From the NCBI GenBank assembly GCA_027943335.1, contig BSBK01002089.1:1449001-1513000 (forward strand): a DNA stretch of 64,000 bases, given 5' to 3'. The notes beneath the pieces were generated by a model, which saw only the letters and a program-made list of their open reading frames with translations, was not told the DNA's origin and made no database searches. Below, one piece after another: positions 23,967-39,590 of this stretch. The position numbers were made by a program, and so were the translations under genes. The stretch's first letter is position 1, and each line of letters begins with the position of its first letter. The DNA comes from Chamaecyparis obtusa (Eukaryota; Streptophyta; Pinopsida; Cupressales; Cupressaceae).

Positions 23967-24390
23967 AAGAGCAAGTGGTCATAAGTGAAATAAATGTCAT
24001 AGCCCTTAAACTTGCACCATACAATGGTTTAAATGATGAGAAGGAGATGTAATCTCCTACACAATAAGATTAAGATATACAAACTTCATGTGCTCACGTA
24101 AATAATATACCCCTGCAAGAAATTGTTAAAGAGTTATGAAATGTCATACAAGAACTAGCACAAGAGTTAGTAATCTGTAAATGAAAGAAATCATCATTAA
24201 GTGATACAACTAAAGAGGTGCATTAAAGAATAATTATAAGAAGAGGAATTAGTACACCGTAACAAATAATCATAAATAGCACCTCAGAAACTTCAATTCC
24301 CCTATTATCAAAATAATATCATAAGTATAAAAAAACTTAAAAACCTCGAGGATGAAATAAAATGTGAACTAAAACCTCCAAGCAAGATAT

Positions 24391-25427
24391 CTAAGAAGTT
24401 GACTCCGAGGAGATACAATTAAAAAGGGATGGGTGAGAGTCAGCAGAAACCATAGCAGATGGATAATATATATTATGCCCTTCCACTCTGAAATTAGCTA
24501 ACCGATCAGCTAGATTATTCCATTCTCTGTAAGTATGAGAGATACAACATTGGGGGAAAGAATCCAAGAGGGACCAAATCTGATGTAGGACATAATACAA
24601 ATGTCAGGACATGGATCACCTAGAAATACAAGAATTAATGATCACAGATGAATCGCCTTCAACATGAAGAAGCTTAATATTCAATTTTTTAGCAGCAACT
24701 AACCCATAAAGAAGAGCATAAGCTTCAGCTAAATTGTTAGTCCGAGGAGGAATTGGGGAAACCTCAAAATAAAAATGAAAACCTAAATAATCTTGAATCA
24801 CAAATCCAATACCAGAGATACCCGGATTTCCCCTAGAGGATCCATCGAAGTTAAGCTTATAGAAGCCCTATTGAGGAGGTATCCATTTAATCTGAGATCT
24901 TAAAGTTGATCTATCTTGAGGACAAAGAGGGAAAGGAAGAGAGGGAAACACCAATCCAAACCAATTCTTAGATACAAGAGAGTCCCATGATGAGAAAATT
25001 TGAATACCCCATAATTTAACCAAATAGGCATTAGTGACTTCTACTATAGACTTTTCAAGAATAGATGTGACTGACTGAAAGGAGGGGGACTAATTTCTAA
25101 AGATTCTTTTATTCCTTTCCCACTAGATACACCATAAAACCAATGAGGGAATACATATCCAGATACATGAAAACATAGATTGATGATAGAGAATAGGCCA
25201 TGACTGAAACAAATCCCAAACTGTCAAAGGAAGAGGCATTGATAAAGATAATTTCTGCATAACAAACTACCAGCATAGTTGAGAAAACAGACAATTAAGA
25301 AAGAGATGATCAATAGATTCTAATTCTTGATGACACAAAACACAAGAGAAAGGATCAGCAATGTTTAGCCTGACCAACCTTTCACTAGTCAAGACTCTTC
25401 CTTTCAAAACTAACCAAGCAAAACACC
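24391..25427 (-). pseudogene. LINE ORF2 C-terminus: zinc-binding domain and RNase H
   Basis: Minus strand, from the truncation point: CFAWLVLKGRVLTSERLVRL, then FSCVLCHQELESIDHLFLNC (25270-25370), the C-x2-C-x(7-8)-H-x-F-x-x-C pattern of the RT zinc-binding domain. Further on comes an RNase H of the plant LINE type: the glycine-rich start near 24830, RTNNLAEAYALLYGL (about 24700-24745) with the acidic Glu, HVEGDSSVIINSC (24620-24665) with the Asp, and REWNNLADRLAN (about 24495-24530) with the final Asp. Stops between the open pieces show it is inactive. Confidence 0.75.
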
Positions 25428-25770
25428 AATTAACATTATTAACATCATTAAAAAAATAATAATTAACATTATTAACATCAATTAACATAAATAATAATTG
25501 ATTTATTAAAAAAATATTTAAATTAATTATTATTATTGATATTAATTAATAATAATAAAATATAATATAAAATAATTTTAAAAAAAAAATTAAAAACAAT
25601 GTTTTTTTAATTACAATTTGAGAGGTCCCTGTGGGGCCCATGTTGCCTATGTGGAACACTGCGAGCTTTGGCCTGCTGCTAGCAGGGATGCTATCGTAGC
25701 AGGTCTTGTTGTGCGGTAGGCTGTGGGGCCTGCACGCCCCCCCAGCCCCGCCCCCACTTAACAAATTTTT

Positions 25771-25779
25771 TTATAAATA
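25771..25779 (-). promoter_or_regulatory. TATA box of the minus-strand gypsy LTR
   Basis: Minus strand TATTTATAA, followed downstream by a GC-rich leader. Position fits U3/R of an LTR. Confidence 0.45.
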
Positions 25780-26041
25780 CACAATTTTTTACAAAGCACT
25801 TTTGTGCTTGAGGCCATTTCAAATGACACTCTTTTTATAAAAAAGTTAAGTATGTACATCTATATTTTTATTTGTACTTTAAATATATTATTTTCTTTTG
25901 AGCCTTTTTGTCTTTTGGGGTGGGGACCCAAGAGGTCCTACCCTCTAGCTAGGCTTGTGGACCAAATAGACATAGGTAATTTTTTTTTTGTCTTAATCCA
26001 CACGGGCTGGAATATATTATATTTTAATGATTGTGTAGTGC

Positions 26042-26075
26042 GAAAATGTATGGGAAATTTTTCCCATACATTTTC
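26042..26075. repeat. Perfect 34-bp palindrome (16-bp arms, 2-bp spacer)
   Basis: Left arm GAAAATGTATGGGAAA, spacer TT, right arm its exact reverse complement. It would form a strong hairpin in either strand. Confidence 0.8.
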
Positions 26076-29320
<3,245 letters not shown>

Positions 29321-30329
29321 TGGGAGAAGGACATTACAATAAGAAAACACAAAGAATCCACTGTTCAAGAGCAGCTAGTTAAGCATATCACCTAGCCCCA
29401 TCTCAATATATAGTATTTTGGAAGGTGAGAAACACACAATAGGAGAAACATCAAGCATGGAAGATGCACCAATAGCCATTTCCAAGTAAGGACCATGTTG
29501 TAAAGATGGGTCACTTTGTTCATTACTAGGTATAAGAGATAATTATTCTCCAAAATAATGATAAAAAATAATAAAATCATATATTATCAAAACATAGTGT
29601 ATTTAGTGTGTCAACACCATAAGTGTATTGGGGATTATTTAGAAGTTAATGAAATTGGAATTCAATTAGGAGAAATATCACCTTATTCTTGAGAAGTTAT
29701 CCCTATGCTTCAACAAATGGAAGATTGTCAAGAAATTCAAGTGAAGTAGGCTCAACACAAGGTTAAACTCATGATTATTGGACAAGAATAGGAATTGAAT
29801 GGAGATTAGGAGGGGAATGATGGGTTGGAAGAGGCTTTGTACATGACATATAGAAGGATTAATGAGGGACATATTGATGGCTTGGGTCCAACCAAGAAAA
29901 ATGCTTTTGATCTGTTACAAGAAGAAAAGCTTGAACAACTAGTAGATGATATTTGATTAGAAGTTGTTGAAGAAATAGTTGATGAGGCTGTTAATAGGAA
30001 ATTAGGAGAACTAATGCAATCTAGTAAATAAGTGGGAGTAATGGTATCAGTATTTAATATTTAGCATCACTCTAGAAGCCAAGTTTTTAATGCATTGGAT
30101 GAAATCGTAAGCATTAAGACTCTATTTCACAAATAAAATTCATCAAACCAGTAGTAAATTCTTGCACTCCTTCAAAGAGAGAGAGAGAGAGGGGAGAGAA
30201 AACCTAATAAAAATAAGACAAAAATAGAAATAGATGTAGGCATCCAACAAGTTCTGGAGCTTCTATATGGAAAATGTAATTCCAAGGGGGCGACAATAGC
30301 TCTAGTCATCAAACATATTTCCTTATCAA

Positions 30330-33300
30330 AGAGACAAATACGCTATCTCAATTGCTAAATAAAGATTACAAAATAGAATGCTAGGGGTTTTAATGCCCCT
30401 AACAAATCTCTTTATAACAAAGGGAAAATTCTAAGAAGCAATGGAAAAAATGTTCTCTTACAGGAGACCAAATTTTCTGAGGAAAATGAGTTGAATTATT
30501 TTAATTTCTGGGGGCAATGGTCAGCTCTTCAAGTTCCTTCAATTGGAGCTTTAGGTGGAATGAGAATATTATAAAAAACATCAAAGGTGAAACTTAAGTT
30601 AGTCAAGGATAATGCTAACTAGATTTTAGAGGAGGTCAACAAGTTTGTTATATCCTTCTTCTAGATGAATGCTTATGGAGCAACATCTACAATGAATAAG
30701 AAAAAAAGTATGGTGTATTATTCTAGACGAACAAGCATATTGGTAAGAATAAAATTATAGTAGGAGGGGACTTTAATGCAATTATAGTTCTAGAGGATAA
30801 GATTGGGGGGATTTCGCGACCAAAAAAAATTGTTCAAGACTTAAGATATTTTGTTTTCTCTAATGGTTTACTAGATTGTCTGCCTTCTAATGGAATGTCA
30901 CTTTGAATAGTTTTTGAAAACCTATTTTTTTCATCTTGGTGTGATATCAAACATGGTATTTATTAATAGCCATTGGTTTCTACAAAACAGAGGTTGTAGA
31001 ACTTGTATCTTGTGCTAGGATCTAGATCATATTATTTTCTATTGGAACTTAATATCCCACATTCAACCCAACGAACAAACCTAAATAATATTTTAAGTTT
31101 GAGTATATGTGATTAAGAGATGCTAATTTTCTTCCTCTATAGAAGCAATGGTAGAAGCAGACACCTTTTATTAAGTGATCAAGAATATTCCATCTCTCCA
31201 ACAAAATAACTTTCATAAAATCATAGATCAAGATGTGGAATGTATCTCATTTTAAAAATATGTTTCAACAAAAGAAGGATGTTCAAAATCAATTAAAAGA
31301 GATAAATAGAATGGTTATTAAACATGCACTATCTCCTAAAATATATGAGAAACAAGAAAAATTGAGGGAGGAATTAGATGAAACTCTTTTAAGAGAGGAG
31401 ATTTATTGGAGGCACAGGTCAAGACAGTTGTGGTTGCGAGATAGAGACGGGAACACAAATTTCTTTCATGCTTTACGAAAACTTAGAAAGAACCACAATT
31501 CAATTTTTCATATTCCAAATTCGATCAACTAATCAACGAGGAGAGGAATCAGATATTGAAAGGGAAGCTGTCTCCTTTCCAAATTTTCTAACCTTAGATA
31601 GTCAAGTTTCAATTCAAAATTAGCAATTGATCTTAGAGCATATTCCAAGTTTGGTGTCAGAAGAAGACAATAAAAATTTGTATAAACCTTTCTCCTTAGA
31701 AGAGGTAAAGAAGATGGTGTTTACAATGGAAGTCTATAAGCCCCTGGAATAGATGTATTGACTCCTCTTTTATTTCTCTAGTGTTGGGATTTTATGGGCC
31801 AGGATATTCTGAATCCCGTAGAGGAGTCAAGGACAAATGCTACTATGTTGAAATAATTTAACACAACATTTATTGCAGACTTCTTAATTTGTGGAATTTA
31901 GACCAATTTCCTTGAGTAATACTATATATACAAGATGTTTACAAAATAAATCTCAATCTGATTAGCATCAATTATCCCAAAAATTATCTCTCCTCATCAA
32001 AGCTGTTTCGTTTTTGGAAAAGAGATGGTGGAGGGAGCTCTAGTAGCCCATGAAGTATAAATTTATATCCAGGAGAACTGTTTAGTGTGGATTGTGTTAA
32101 AGCTAGATATGATGAAGCCGTATGAAAGAGAGAACTAGAATTTCTTGATGCAAATTTGGAAGAGCCCGAAGTTTAAATGTAAATGGTATAAATAGATTTT
32201 TTCTTATATCTCCGGAGCTAAGTTTTTAGTATTGGTGAATGGTAGCCTATGCTGTTTTTTCTCTTCATCAAAAGGTGTACGTCTAGGAGATGCTCTTTGT
32301 CCTTTTGTATTCATCATCATCATAGTTAAGGGCCTTAGTAGGCTCATTGTGGGTAAACACACGCGGTCATTATGAAAATGAATCCTTGGAAAATTTGGAT
32401 CTGCATATCACACATGATATTTTTCCTGATGATACATTTCTATTTGGGTAAGCTAATATGATAGAGGCTATCATAATTTTAAAGATACGATTAAAGAATA
32501 TTGTTCAACATCTAGGAAACAAATAAATGCATCCAAGTCAAATGTATTTTTCTTTAACGTAAATAAAATCATGAGATTTTCTCTGCATAAATTTTTGGGC
32601 TATCAATAAGAAAATCCCCCATGCAATTATTTAAGAGTTCCTTTCTTTATAGGCGAAAGCAAAGATTACCATTGTGAAAAAATCCTATCAACAATTAGAG
32701 ATAGAATATCCTCTTGGAAATTGAGTTGGTTGTCATTTGTAAGGAGGATCTTAATGATGAAAGAAATTCTTATTACAAGCACCACAATTATAAAGTGTCA
32801 GTATTACAAGCACCGATTTTTTTTCCAAATGTACTTAATTCATACTTGGAATTTTTGTGGAAGGGTAACATATATGATAAGAGGAAAATTATATTAATAT
32901 ACTGGGATAGTCTATGTCATTCAAAGCTTTCTAGGATAGCTAGGATTCATAACATGGAGGGCAAAAATTGGAGCTTGGGGGCCAAGCCAGGATAGACGTT
33001 ATACTCCAAATCCACTTCTATGTGCGCTAAGATCATTTGGGCAAAATATATGGACTATGTACAAAAAGAGTAACATATATGATGAAAGGAAAATCATAAA
33101 TTAATATACTGGGATAGTCTATGTCATTCAAAGCTTTCTAGGATAGCTAGGATTCATAACATGGAGGACAAAAATTGGAGCTTGGGGCCAAGCCAGGATA
33201 GAAGTTATATTCCAAATCCACTTCTATGTGCGCTAAGATCATTTGTCCAAAATATATAGACTATGTCTAATTAGAAAGGATTTTCACAATCTTGAATTGA

Positions 33301-33960
33301 CCAAAAGGTTCAAGTATGTTGACTTCCATTGTGAAAAAAATAGAGGTAATGCTTCCATTTCTATCATGGGTTATTAAATTAGGTCAAAAAGCTTCATTAT
33401 GGGAAGACTCATAGAATGGGCAACCACCAATTGACAAACTACCTCAACTAGATCAAGAAAAAAACATCCTCCAACGAGCATGGGGAGTCAAGGTTAAGCA
33501 TTATTTTGTAGTTGATAAATTGAAAGGTAGTGTGTCACTGGTTTGGAGAGATTTATCTGACCTACCTATTCCACAAGATCAAAAGATAACACTAGAAAAT
33601 CTTAGAAAAGTCGATTGGTTATTTATTATTTAACATAGCCAGATCAACTAATCTGGACACAAAGTAAATCTTGCTAATATTCAATAAACCAGGGTTAGCA
33701 ATCCCTAAGAACTACTGGAAATAACAGTTTTAAACACATGGAATTCTCCTTTTGCTGTAATGATGCAATTTTACCAAAAGCTAGTGCTTTTGTATGTTTG
33801 GCAATGAATACCAACATCTTAGCAAGTGATAGATCGGTTAAGTTAAAAATTGCTTCAGCCTTCAAATGTGTATGACGTGGAAGTAAGAATTGATCAGTTG
33901 ATCACCTCCTCTTGCAATATTGCTTCTATCAAGAATGCTAGTAATGGGTGCAGAATAAGT
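30330..33960 (+). pseudogene. LINE ORF2: endonuclease, reverse transcriptase and zinc-binding region (broken)
   Basis: Endonuclease: LLQETKF (about 30453) and GGDFNAIIVLEDKIGG (about 30760-30805), the APE-type GDFN motif. Linker: YWRHRSRQLWLRDRDGNTNFFH (open piece 31233-31532), a signature of plant L1 ORF2. RT: FRPISLSN (about 31895), KGVRLGDALCPFVF (about 32270-32310) and FPDDTFLFG (about 32421-32447, the usual FADD with Ala to Pro). Thumb region: FLWKGNIYDKRKIILIYWDSL (32848-32912). Zinc-binding part: FSFCCNDAILPKASAFV (about 33745-33795) and DHLLLQ (33900). Then VWSLWWERNKRI (34077-34112). A 205-bp tandem duplication (32866-33262) lies inside. Reading needs many frame changes. Confidence 0.7.
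32866..33262 (+). repeat. 205-bp tandem duplication inside the LINE
   Basis: Copy 1 32866-33070, copy 2 33071 to about 33262. Both start TAACATATATGAT and share CTGGGATAGTCTATGTCATT. They differ at a few positions and short indels, so the duplication is not recent. Confidence 0.85.
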
Positions 33961-34215
33961 TACAGTGGGCAGGACCTCTTCCAAAATCCCTAAGCGATTT
34001 CTTTGCACAATGGCCTATATTCTACATAAAGCCTCTTTCTTTTCAGTTCTGTATTCAGTGATTTGCTCTTTAATGGTATGGTCCCTTTGGTGGGAAAGGA
34101 ATAAAAGAATAACTAGACTACAAAGCCTTTCAATAAACGAGGTGATCCAAAACATGGAAAAATCAATCTTAGAAAATGTTAGTGTCTATACTATTAGAAC
34201 GAAATCATTGTCTTC

Positions 34216-35149
34216 TGTATACACCTAAAAATGGTCACCTAGACTATTAGCCCCTTGCTAGCATTTTTGCTAAAATCATCAATTGCTTATTCTTGATCAA
34301 ATCCTAGCTCTATCATTTATTCGATTATTTTCTATGGGCTAACCATTTTATCCTAAGTCTTTATTTATTTAAAAAGAATATTTCCTCCCCTTTTAATAAA
34401 TAAAAAGCCTCCACTTTTCCTCTTATCTTAAGGTGCACAAATAAAACATTATTCTTCTTTTATAAAAAGGGAAAAAACACTTTTTGTCTTATATGGACAC
34501 AAAAGTCAACTCTTATTTTTCTATTGGAGGATATTTGTGCACATGGATTGCTCTTCTTTTAAGCTCCACCATTGATTAAATTTTTTGCCTCTTAATCTCC
34601 ATGGTCCATTCCTTCTCTTTTTCTTTAAAAGGAGAGCTCTCTTCTTCAATTTCATACCTCAACTTTTTATGCTAATGTTATGCTGCAGGTTTTCTAGGTA
34701 CATTTGGAGCTTTTTGAAGATTTGGAGCATTCTTGACTTTTGCATCTACATGTTGTCATAGTTTCATTTCTTGCATAGTAACTTCATTTTCATGACATTC
34801 TTAGCTTAGATTTCCTTTATGCTTTAGATTAATTCATCTAGTTTAACTAGGAGGCTTTGTAATACTTGTTCTTTCATTTTCATAGTTTAGCTTCCATATT
34901 CATCTTAATCTAGCTTGCATTGCATTTCATTTGATTTTTGAGGATATTGACATTCTTGCCCTTGTCTTCATTGAATCTCCCATTGCATGGTTTACTAGCA
35001 AGGTTATAGGCTAAATAGCTCTAGCTGAGAGCATTCTTAAAACTCTTGCACTCCATGTCTAGAGAGCTATGGATCGATTTTTGAGACCTCATTCTTGAGT
35101 GTTCTTGAATGTAATGATTCATAGAAGTGTGACACAATTATAACACACA
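34216..35149 (+). mobile_element. Solo LTR (934 bp) with 5-bp TSD
   Basis: TSD TCTTC at 34211-34215 and 35150-35154. The element begins TGTATACACC and ends TAACACACA, with TGT/ACA tips. The LINE is coding-similar on both sides: VWSLWWERNKRI before, NPGDSVIGCILRD and RNase H after, and nothing of the LTR belongs to it. No internal retrotransposon domain is present, so it is a solo LTR left by LTR-LTR recombination. A CTTTAAAAGG (about 34624) may be its TATA-like site. The parent family is unknown. Confidence 0.8.
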
Positions 35150-35229
35150 TCTTCAACAAACATTGTGTTGTTGGCCTTCTAACAAATAACCTTTCAAAGG
35201 TACATTGGTAGGAAATGCACCTAAATATG

Positions 35230-35640
35230 GAAAACATAAATGTGTTAAGTGCTAATCCTGGAGATTCAGTGATCGGATGTATCCTAAGAGACACTATGGT
35301 TAGAATAATAGGAGCATTGGCTAAAAGATTTCTAGTAGGAAATAACTGAAGCTAATGCACTCTTGTCTAGTATCAAATATGCTTTGTAGTAGTGTTCGAG
35401 AATATTCATATTGAGGGAAATTCACAGATCATCATCTCTACTGTCATATCAAAGAAAGTAGTTAACTAGAAATTGGAATATATCCTCTCAGAGGTGTGGA
35501 TATTGTTTATAAAGTTTACATCATTCAAAGTTAGTCACTCTTATAGGAGGCAAATCATATGGCTGATTGGCTGGCTAGTTTAATTTCAATCTGGAAGGGG
35601 ATTCCCAATATTTTACCCAGCAACAACTAATGGAGGTTCA
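35230..35640 (+). pseudogene. LINE RNase H domain remnant
   Basis: Separated from the rest of ORF2 by the solo LTR. Translated pieces NPGDSVIGCILRDTMVRIIG (from about 35255), EANALLSSIKYAL (about 35345), IEGNSQIIISTVIS-like text (about 35410-35450) and SHSYRRQ...MADWLAS-like text (about 35535-35580) give the order of acidic residues of the plant LINE RNase H. Several frameshifts. Confidence 0.65.
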
Positions 35641-36017
35641 CCAAGCCTCAATATTATAGTGGCTCTGTTTAGCTTCTAAATGCCCTTTGGATTTATACTG
35701 GTATGCGTAGTTGTTTATAGTCAGTCTTAATAGAGATCTTAACTAGTTTTGGGCAATAAAGGTATATATCTACAGCAGAGGCTGTTCATAATTTTTGTCA
35801 TATAGTCTATATGTTTAGTGATGTATTAGAGAATATGTGTTTTTGTTTTTTTTTTCTCTCATTCAACTCTATTGAATTAGTCTCAGGATCTTTTCAATGG
35901 ATAGTGGTCCTCAACAATTGATATCAGTACTTTGTTTAGTATCAATTGGTCTTTCATCTAAATATCTTTGGGATCACTCTATAAATAATATATTTATATA
36001 TTTTATATCAATAAAAT

Positions 36018-37466
36018 ATTAGGCTCTAGCGTTTAACCTTAAAAACACAAATTAATTAATTTTGCATTTTTTGTAACAAAATAATTAAAAATATCAAAAT
36101 TTAAAATGTAAATATTTATGTTATTTAAAATATAATATATATATGAATTTATTATTATTTTATATTAAAATATTAAACAAGAATAATTAGAAAAATTTGT
36201 TAGCCATTTTAAATGTTGTGTTGGGAAATAATTAATATTATAAAAACACTTAAAATCTTAATAATGTTCAACAGGTAGATATAGTTATTTTGCTAAATCT
36301 TCAAGTGCATGATGGACCCATCAAATTTCAGAGTTAGTGTGATCATCTTTTGATATTTAAATTTTAGTTTTATACTTTGTCCTAATGGTTTGTAAATTTT
36401 ACACAAAAGAATAGCACTATAAGAAAAACAAATCAAAATTCTAATATGTTAGCAATTAAAAACATCAAAACATAAAGATATACAATTGTTGAAGTTACAA
36501 TTATATCTGTACATAAATTTAAAAATAATTGACGATGAAATTTACTTTTATATTAGAATATTCAAATAACAATAAATGAAATTTTTCATTTACTTTTATA
36601 TTAGAATATTCAAATAACAATAAATGAAATTATAAAAATTTCAGATTATATTTAAGATAAGGAAAACTATCTAATAGAATTCAATTTTCAAAAAAATTAT
36701 AATTAGATATCAAACAAATATAATTACAACTGTTCAATAAGTAAATGAGTCAGATCAATATTTTCTTATAAATCTCCATGGATTGAGGAAGATAAAACAC
36801 AAGCTCAATAAATAATTGAGTAGTTACACTCCTTATTGGATTCGATAGAAGAAAAACGTACCTTAATCTTAATGTCTCTTAATGTCTCTAATTAGGTCAT
36901 CAGAGAATTGATGAAGGAAAAGTATTCGATTATCCTCAACCTCAGACTCCATTGAAAATAGACAGAGTGCAACTTGACCAACTTCTTACATAATGGAACT
37001 ATTTATAGCACATTAAACCAATCTTTATAGACACGTACAATGCTGCCGTGTAGGGATTTTGCAGAATTATAAGGCCATGTTATAAATCTTTGAGACAAGT
37101 ATCATATGGCATGCCATCCGTAATTTGTCCTCCACGAGGAGTCAATTAAAATAAGTAGTACTAAATATTTTTGAAAAAGAGTTTTTAAAATGTTTGAGAT
37201 TGATTTTCATAATATTCAAATAATTATGAAATATAAAATATTTTAAATTCTTTATTAATTTTTATTTGTTCATTATTAAAATTCATATTAGACTTTTTTT
37301 GACGATTTTTTAAAAACAAATACACTTTTATTCTTTGATAAACTAAATATAGAGAAAATGAGTAATTATTGAAACTTTATTAAGAAAGAGAGGGGTGGAC
37401 CAGTGTTGATGGAGAGGTCGAATTAAATAGAAGTAAAAAAGATGATTACAAAAGAACATGTCGACC
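36018..37466. other. AT-rich, no gene seen
   Basis: Only short ORFs. A 43-base direct repeat occurs around 36540-36625 (two neighbouring copies containing TTTACTTTTATATTAGAATA). No retroelement domain recognised. Confidence 0.5.
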
Positions 37467-38463
37467 TCTATTAGATATTTATGGTTAGGTATGTACTAGA
37501 ATGAGATTTTTGTTTCCAAATTACAATATGATATATTTTGCTGATCTATTATTCTCTACTTTGAAAAAGTCAATTTTGATATGATTTTGGCTAGTGTGGT
37601 TCTTGTATTCTAGATTGCTTGTGCAGAGCCCATCATCTATCTAGTCTTTTCACTCCTAATTATATTACTCAACAATTTCTTGAATTATTATTTTTAACTA
37701 TTGTTGATAGTTTAGACAACAAAATGAAAATATTCTTGTGATAAAATTAAATATTATGTCCCATTGAGGACACCACAATAGTTCACTACATATACTCATA
37801 CCATTGTTGGTCTAAGTAGCTTGGAGATTTCTTTTTTCCTCCGATTGTTCCTATCTTCAATGATGGTAGATTTGGTTGTATTCCTCTTTGGTTCATTACG
37901 AAATGGTTTTCAAATGTTTCTGATTATATTCCTTTTCTATTAAGGTAATGTATATCTTCATATCTCTATTAGATATTTCTGGTCAGGCATGTACTAGAAT
38001 GAGATTTTTGTTTCCAAAATCCAATATGATCTTTTTTGCTGATGTATTATTCTCTACTCTGAAAAAGTCAATTTTGATGTCATTTTGGCTAGTGTGGTTC
38101 TTGTGTTCTAGATTGCTTGTGTAGAGCCCCTCATCTATCTAGTCTTTTCACTCCTAATTATATTACTCAAAAATTTCTTCAAATAATTTTTTTAACTAAC
38201 GTTGAGAGTTTAGACAATAAAATGAAAATATTCTTGTGATAAAATTAAATATTATGTTCCAATGAGGACACCACGATAGTTCACTACATATACTATTACC
38301 ATTGTTGGTTTGAGTAGCTTGGAGATTTCTTATTTCCTCCTATTGTTCTAATCTTCAATGATGGTAGATTTGGTTGTATTCCTCTTTAGCTCGTTCATAA
38401 ATGGTTTTCAAATGTTTCTGATCATATTCATTTTCTATTAAGGTAATGTATATGTTCATGTCT
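37467..38463 (+). repeat. Tandem duplication of a 498-bp unit
   Basis: Copy 1 37467-37964, copy 2 37965 to about 38463. Both start CTATTAGATATTT and end near AAGGTAATGTATAT. They share long stretches such as GGCTAGTGTGGTTCTTGT and differ by scattered substitutions and small indels. No coding similarity seen. Confidence 0.9.
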
Positions 38464-39590
38464 CATTCTAAATAGGTATATTATTATCACTGAATATTTG
38501 GATAGGGTGGGGAATGCTTATTTCGTCCTTCAGTTTGAATCTTCAATAGTGGGAGTTATTGGTTTCATTTTTTCTTTGTTCTACATAGACATGGAATGAG
38601 ATATTTTTCATCACTCTCCACATGTATTGGAGTTTATATTTCATTTTTTGAAAATTATCATTGTTAATTGACATTGCTAAAAATGTCTGATTTACTCTCA
38701 AATATGTGATGCTATGAATATGATTTTGGAGTTGTTCGACTGATTTCTTGAAATGCTCATCTGGTGGCTACACCTTTATGACACATGTCATTTGGCCTAA
38801 TATATTAGAACTAATACATGTATTTTTTCACTAACATGAATCGAGTTATTATCTACTAGATTATGAAACCATACAGATGACACTTTCTCAATATATTAAA
38901 CTTAAATATTCCCATACCATTCGGGATATTTTGGTAAAAATATTTCTTATTACTTATACTTTAAGCTTTTTTCCACATTTGTCTAAGTGTGTTGATGATG
39001 ATTGTGATGTAAGCTAACATACTACCAAGTTACCTGTACATCATTTTTGTCCTCAACTATCACAAGTTTTTGTGATGTGATTCACTGAAGACTCCTCATT
39101 GAATTTGGGCTCTTGTTAGCTATGACTGAAGATAGTTATTTTTGCTTGGTTATTCTACTTAAGTTCTAGTGGAATGAAATGACATTATTTTATGCTTGAG
39201 GCATCTATATGTATTATGGCTTCTTTTCTATAGGTAATGATTTCCTCCTTTCGGTAATCTCCTCCCACCATTTATTTGGTCAGGATAAGGGGTCTCTTTG
39301 TGGCTTGTTTCCTATTGCTAGCATTATGGACTTCTCCGCTTTCATAGATAACAATTGCTTTCAATATTTTTTTTGGTTGTGATAGATGATGGGTTGAATT
39401 GTTGGTTTGTGGTGATTGAGATCAGACAAGTACTATACACTTTGCATTTATAACGGCTTAGGGTTAGAGTTTTCTCAATATATGAGAATTTCATAGCTAC
39501 TTGTAGAGGTATTGAGTTGCAAGGGATTTTAGATTGTATTAGGATGAAATTACTAGATAATAAGATTGGAATCTTTATTTGGTAGACGTA
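38464..39590. other. T-rich sequence, no gene seen; possibly U3 of the following copia LTR
   Basis: No domain recognised. The end merges into the copia LTR, whose left border could not be found because the right LTR of that element is absent. Confidence 0.4.

Larger units (their letters stand above)
22546..25427 (-). mobile_element. 5'-truncated L1-type LINE, minus strand, 13-bp TSD
   Basis: A perfect direct repeat AATTAACATTATT flanks it (22533-22545 and 25428-25440). On the minus strand the element ends GTTTTGCC followed by an A-rich tail (plus 22546-22560). The coding part begins abruptly at the right junction inside the RT zinc-binding domain, as expected for 5' truncation by incomplete target-primed reverse transcription. 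It inserted into the AT-rich LTR of the gypsy element, so it is younger than that element. Confidence 0.8.
25428..26075 (-). repeat. 5' LTR of the minus-strand gypsy element, U3 side (outer border not found)
   Basis: Continuation of the AT-rich LTR after the LINE. On the minus strand a TATA box (25771-25779) is followed about 20-40 bases later by a G-rich stretch (plus 25735-25756, C-run). A GC-rich block follows (25620-25750) that stands out from the AT-rich surroundings. The outer LTR end is not identifiable because the 3' LTR is missing; 26075, the end of a palindrome, is only a working limit. Confidence 0.45.
29640..36017 (+). mobile_element. L1-type LINE, plus strand, interrupted by a solo LTR
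   Basis: Endonuclease, RT, zinc-binding and RNase H parts follow each other from about 30330 to 35640, then a 3' part ending near TATCAATAAAATATT (about 36017). The start is uncertain; 29640-30120 shows a helical charged frame (EALYMTYRRINEGHIDGLGP, VDEAVNRKLGELMQSSK) that could be ORF1. Nonsense and frameshift mutations are dense, so this is an old copy. Confidence 0.65.

Noticed and set aside
24391..24801. RNase H-like protein as a possible host gene
   Set aside because: It lies in the correct order and orientation after a LINE zinc-binding domain and within a 13-bp TSD, so it belongs to the LINE.
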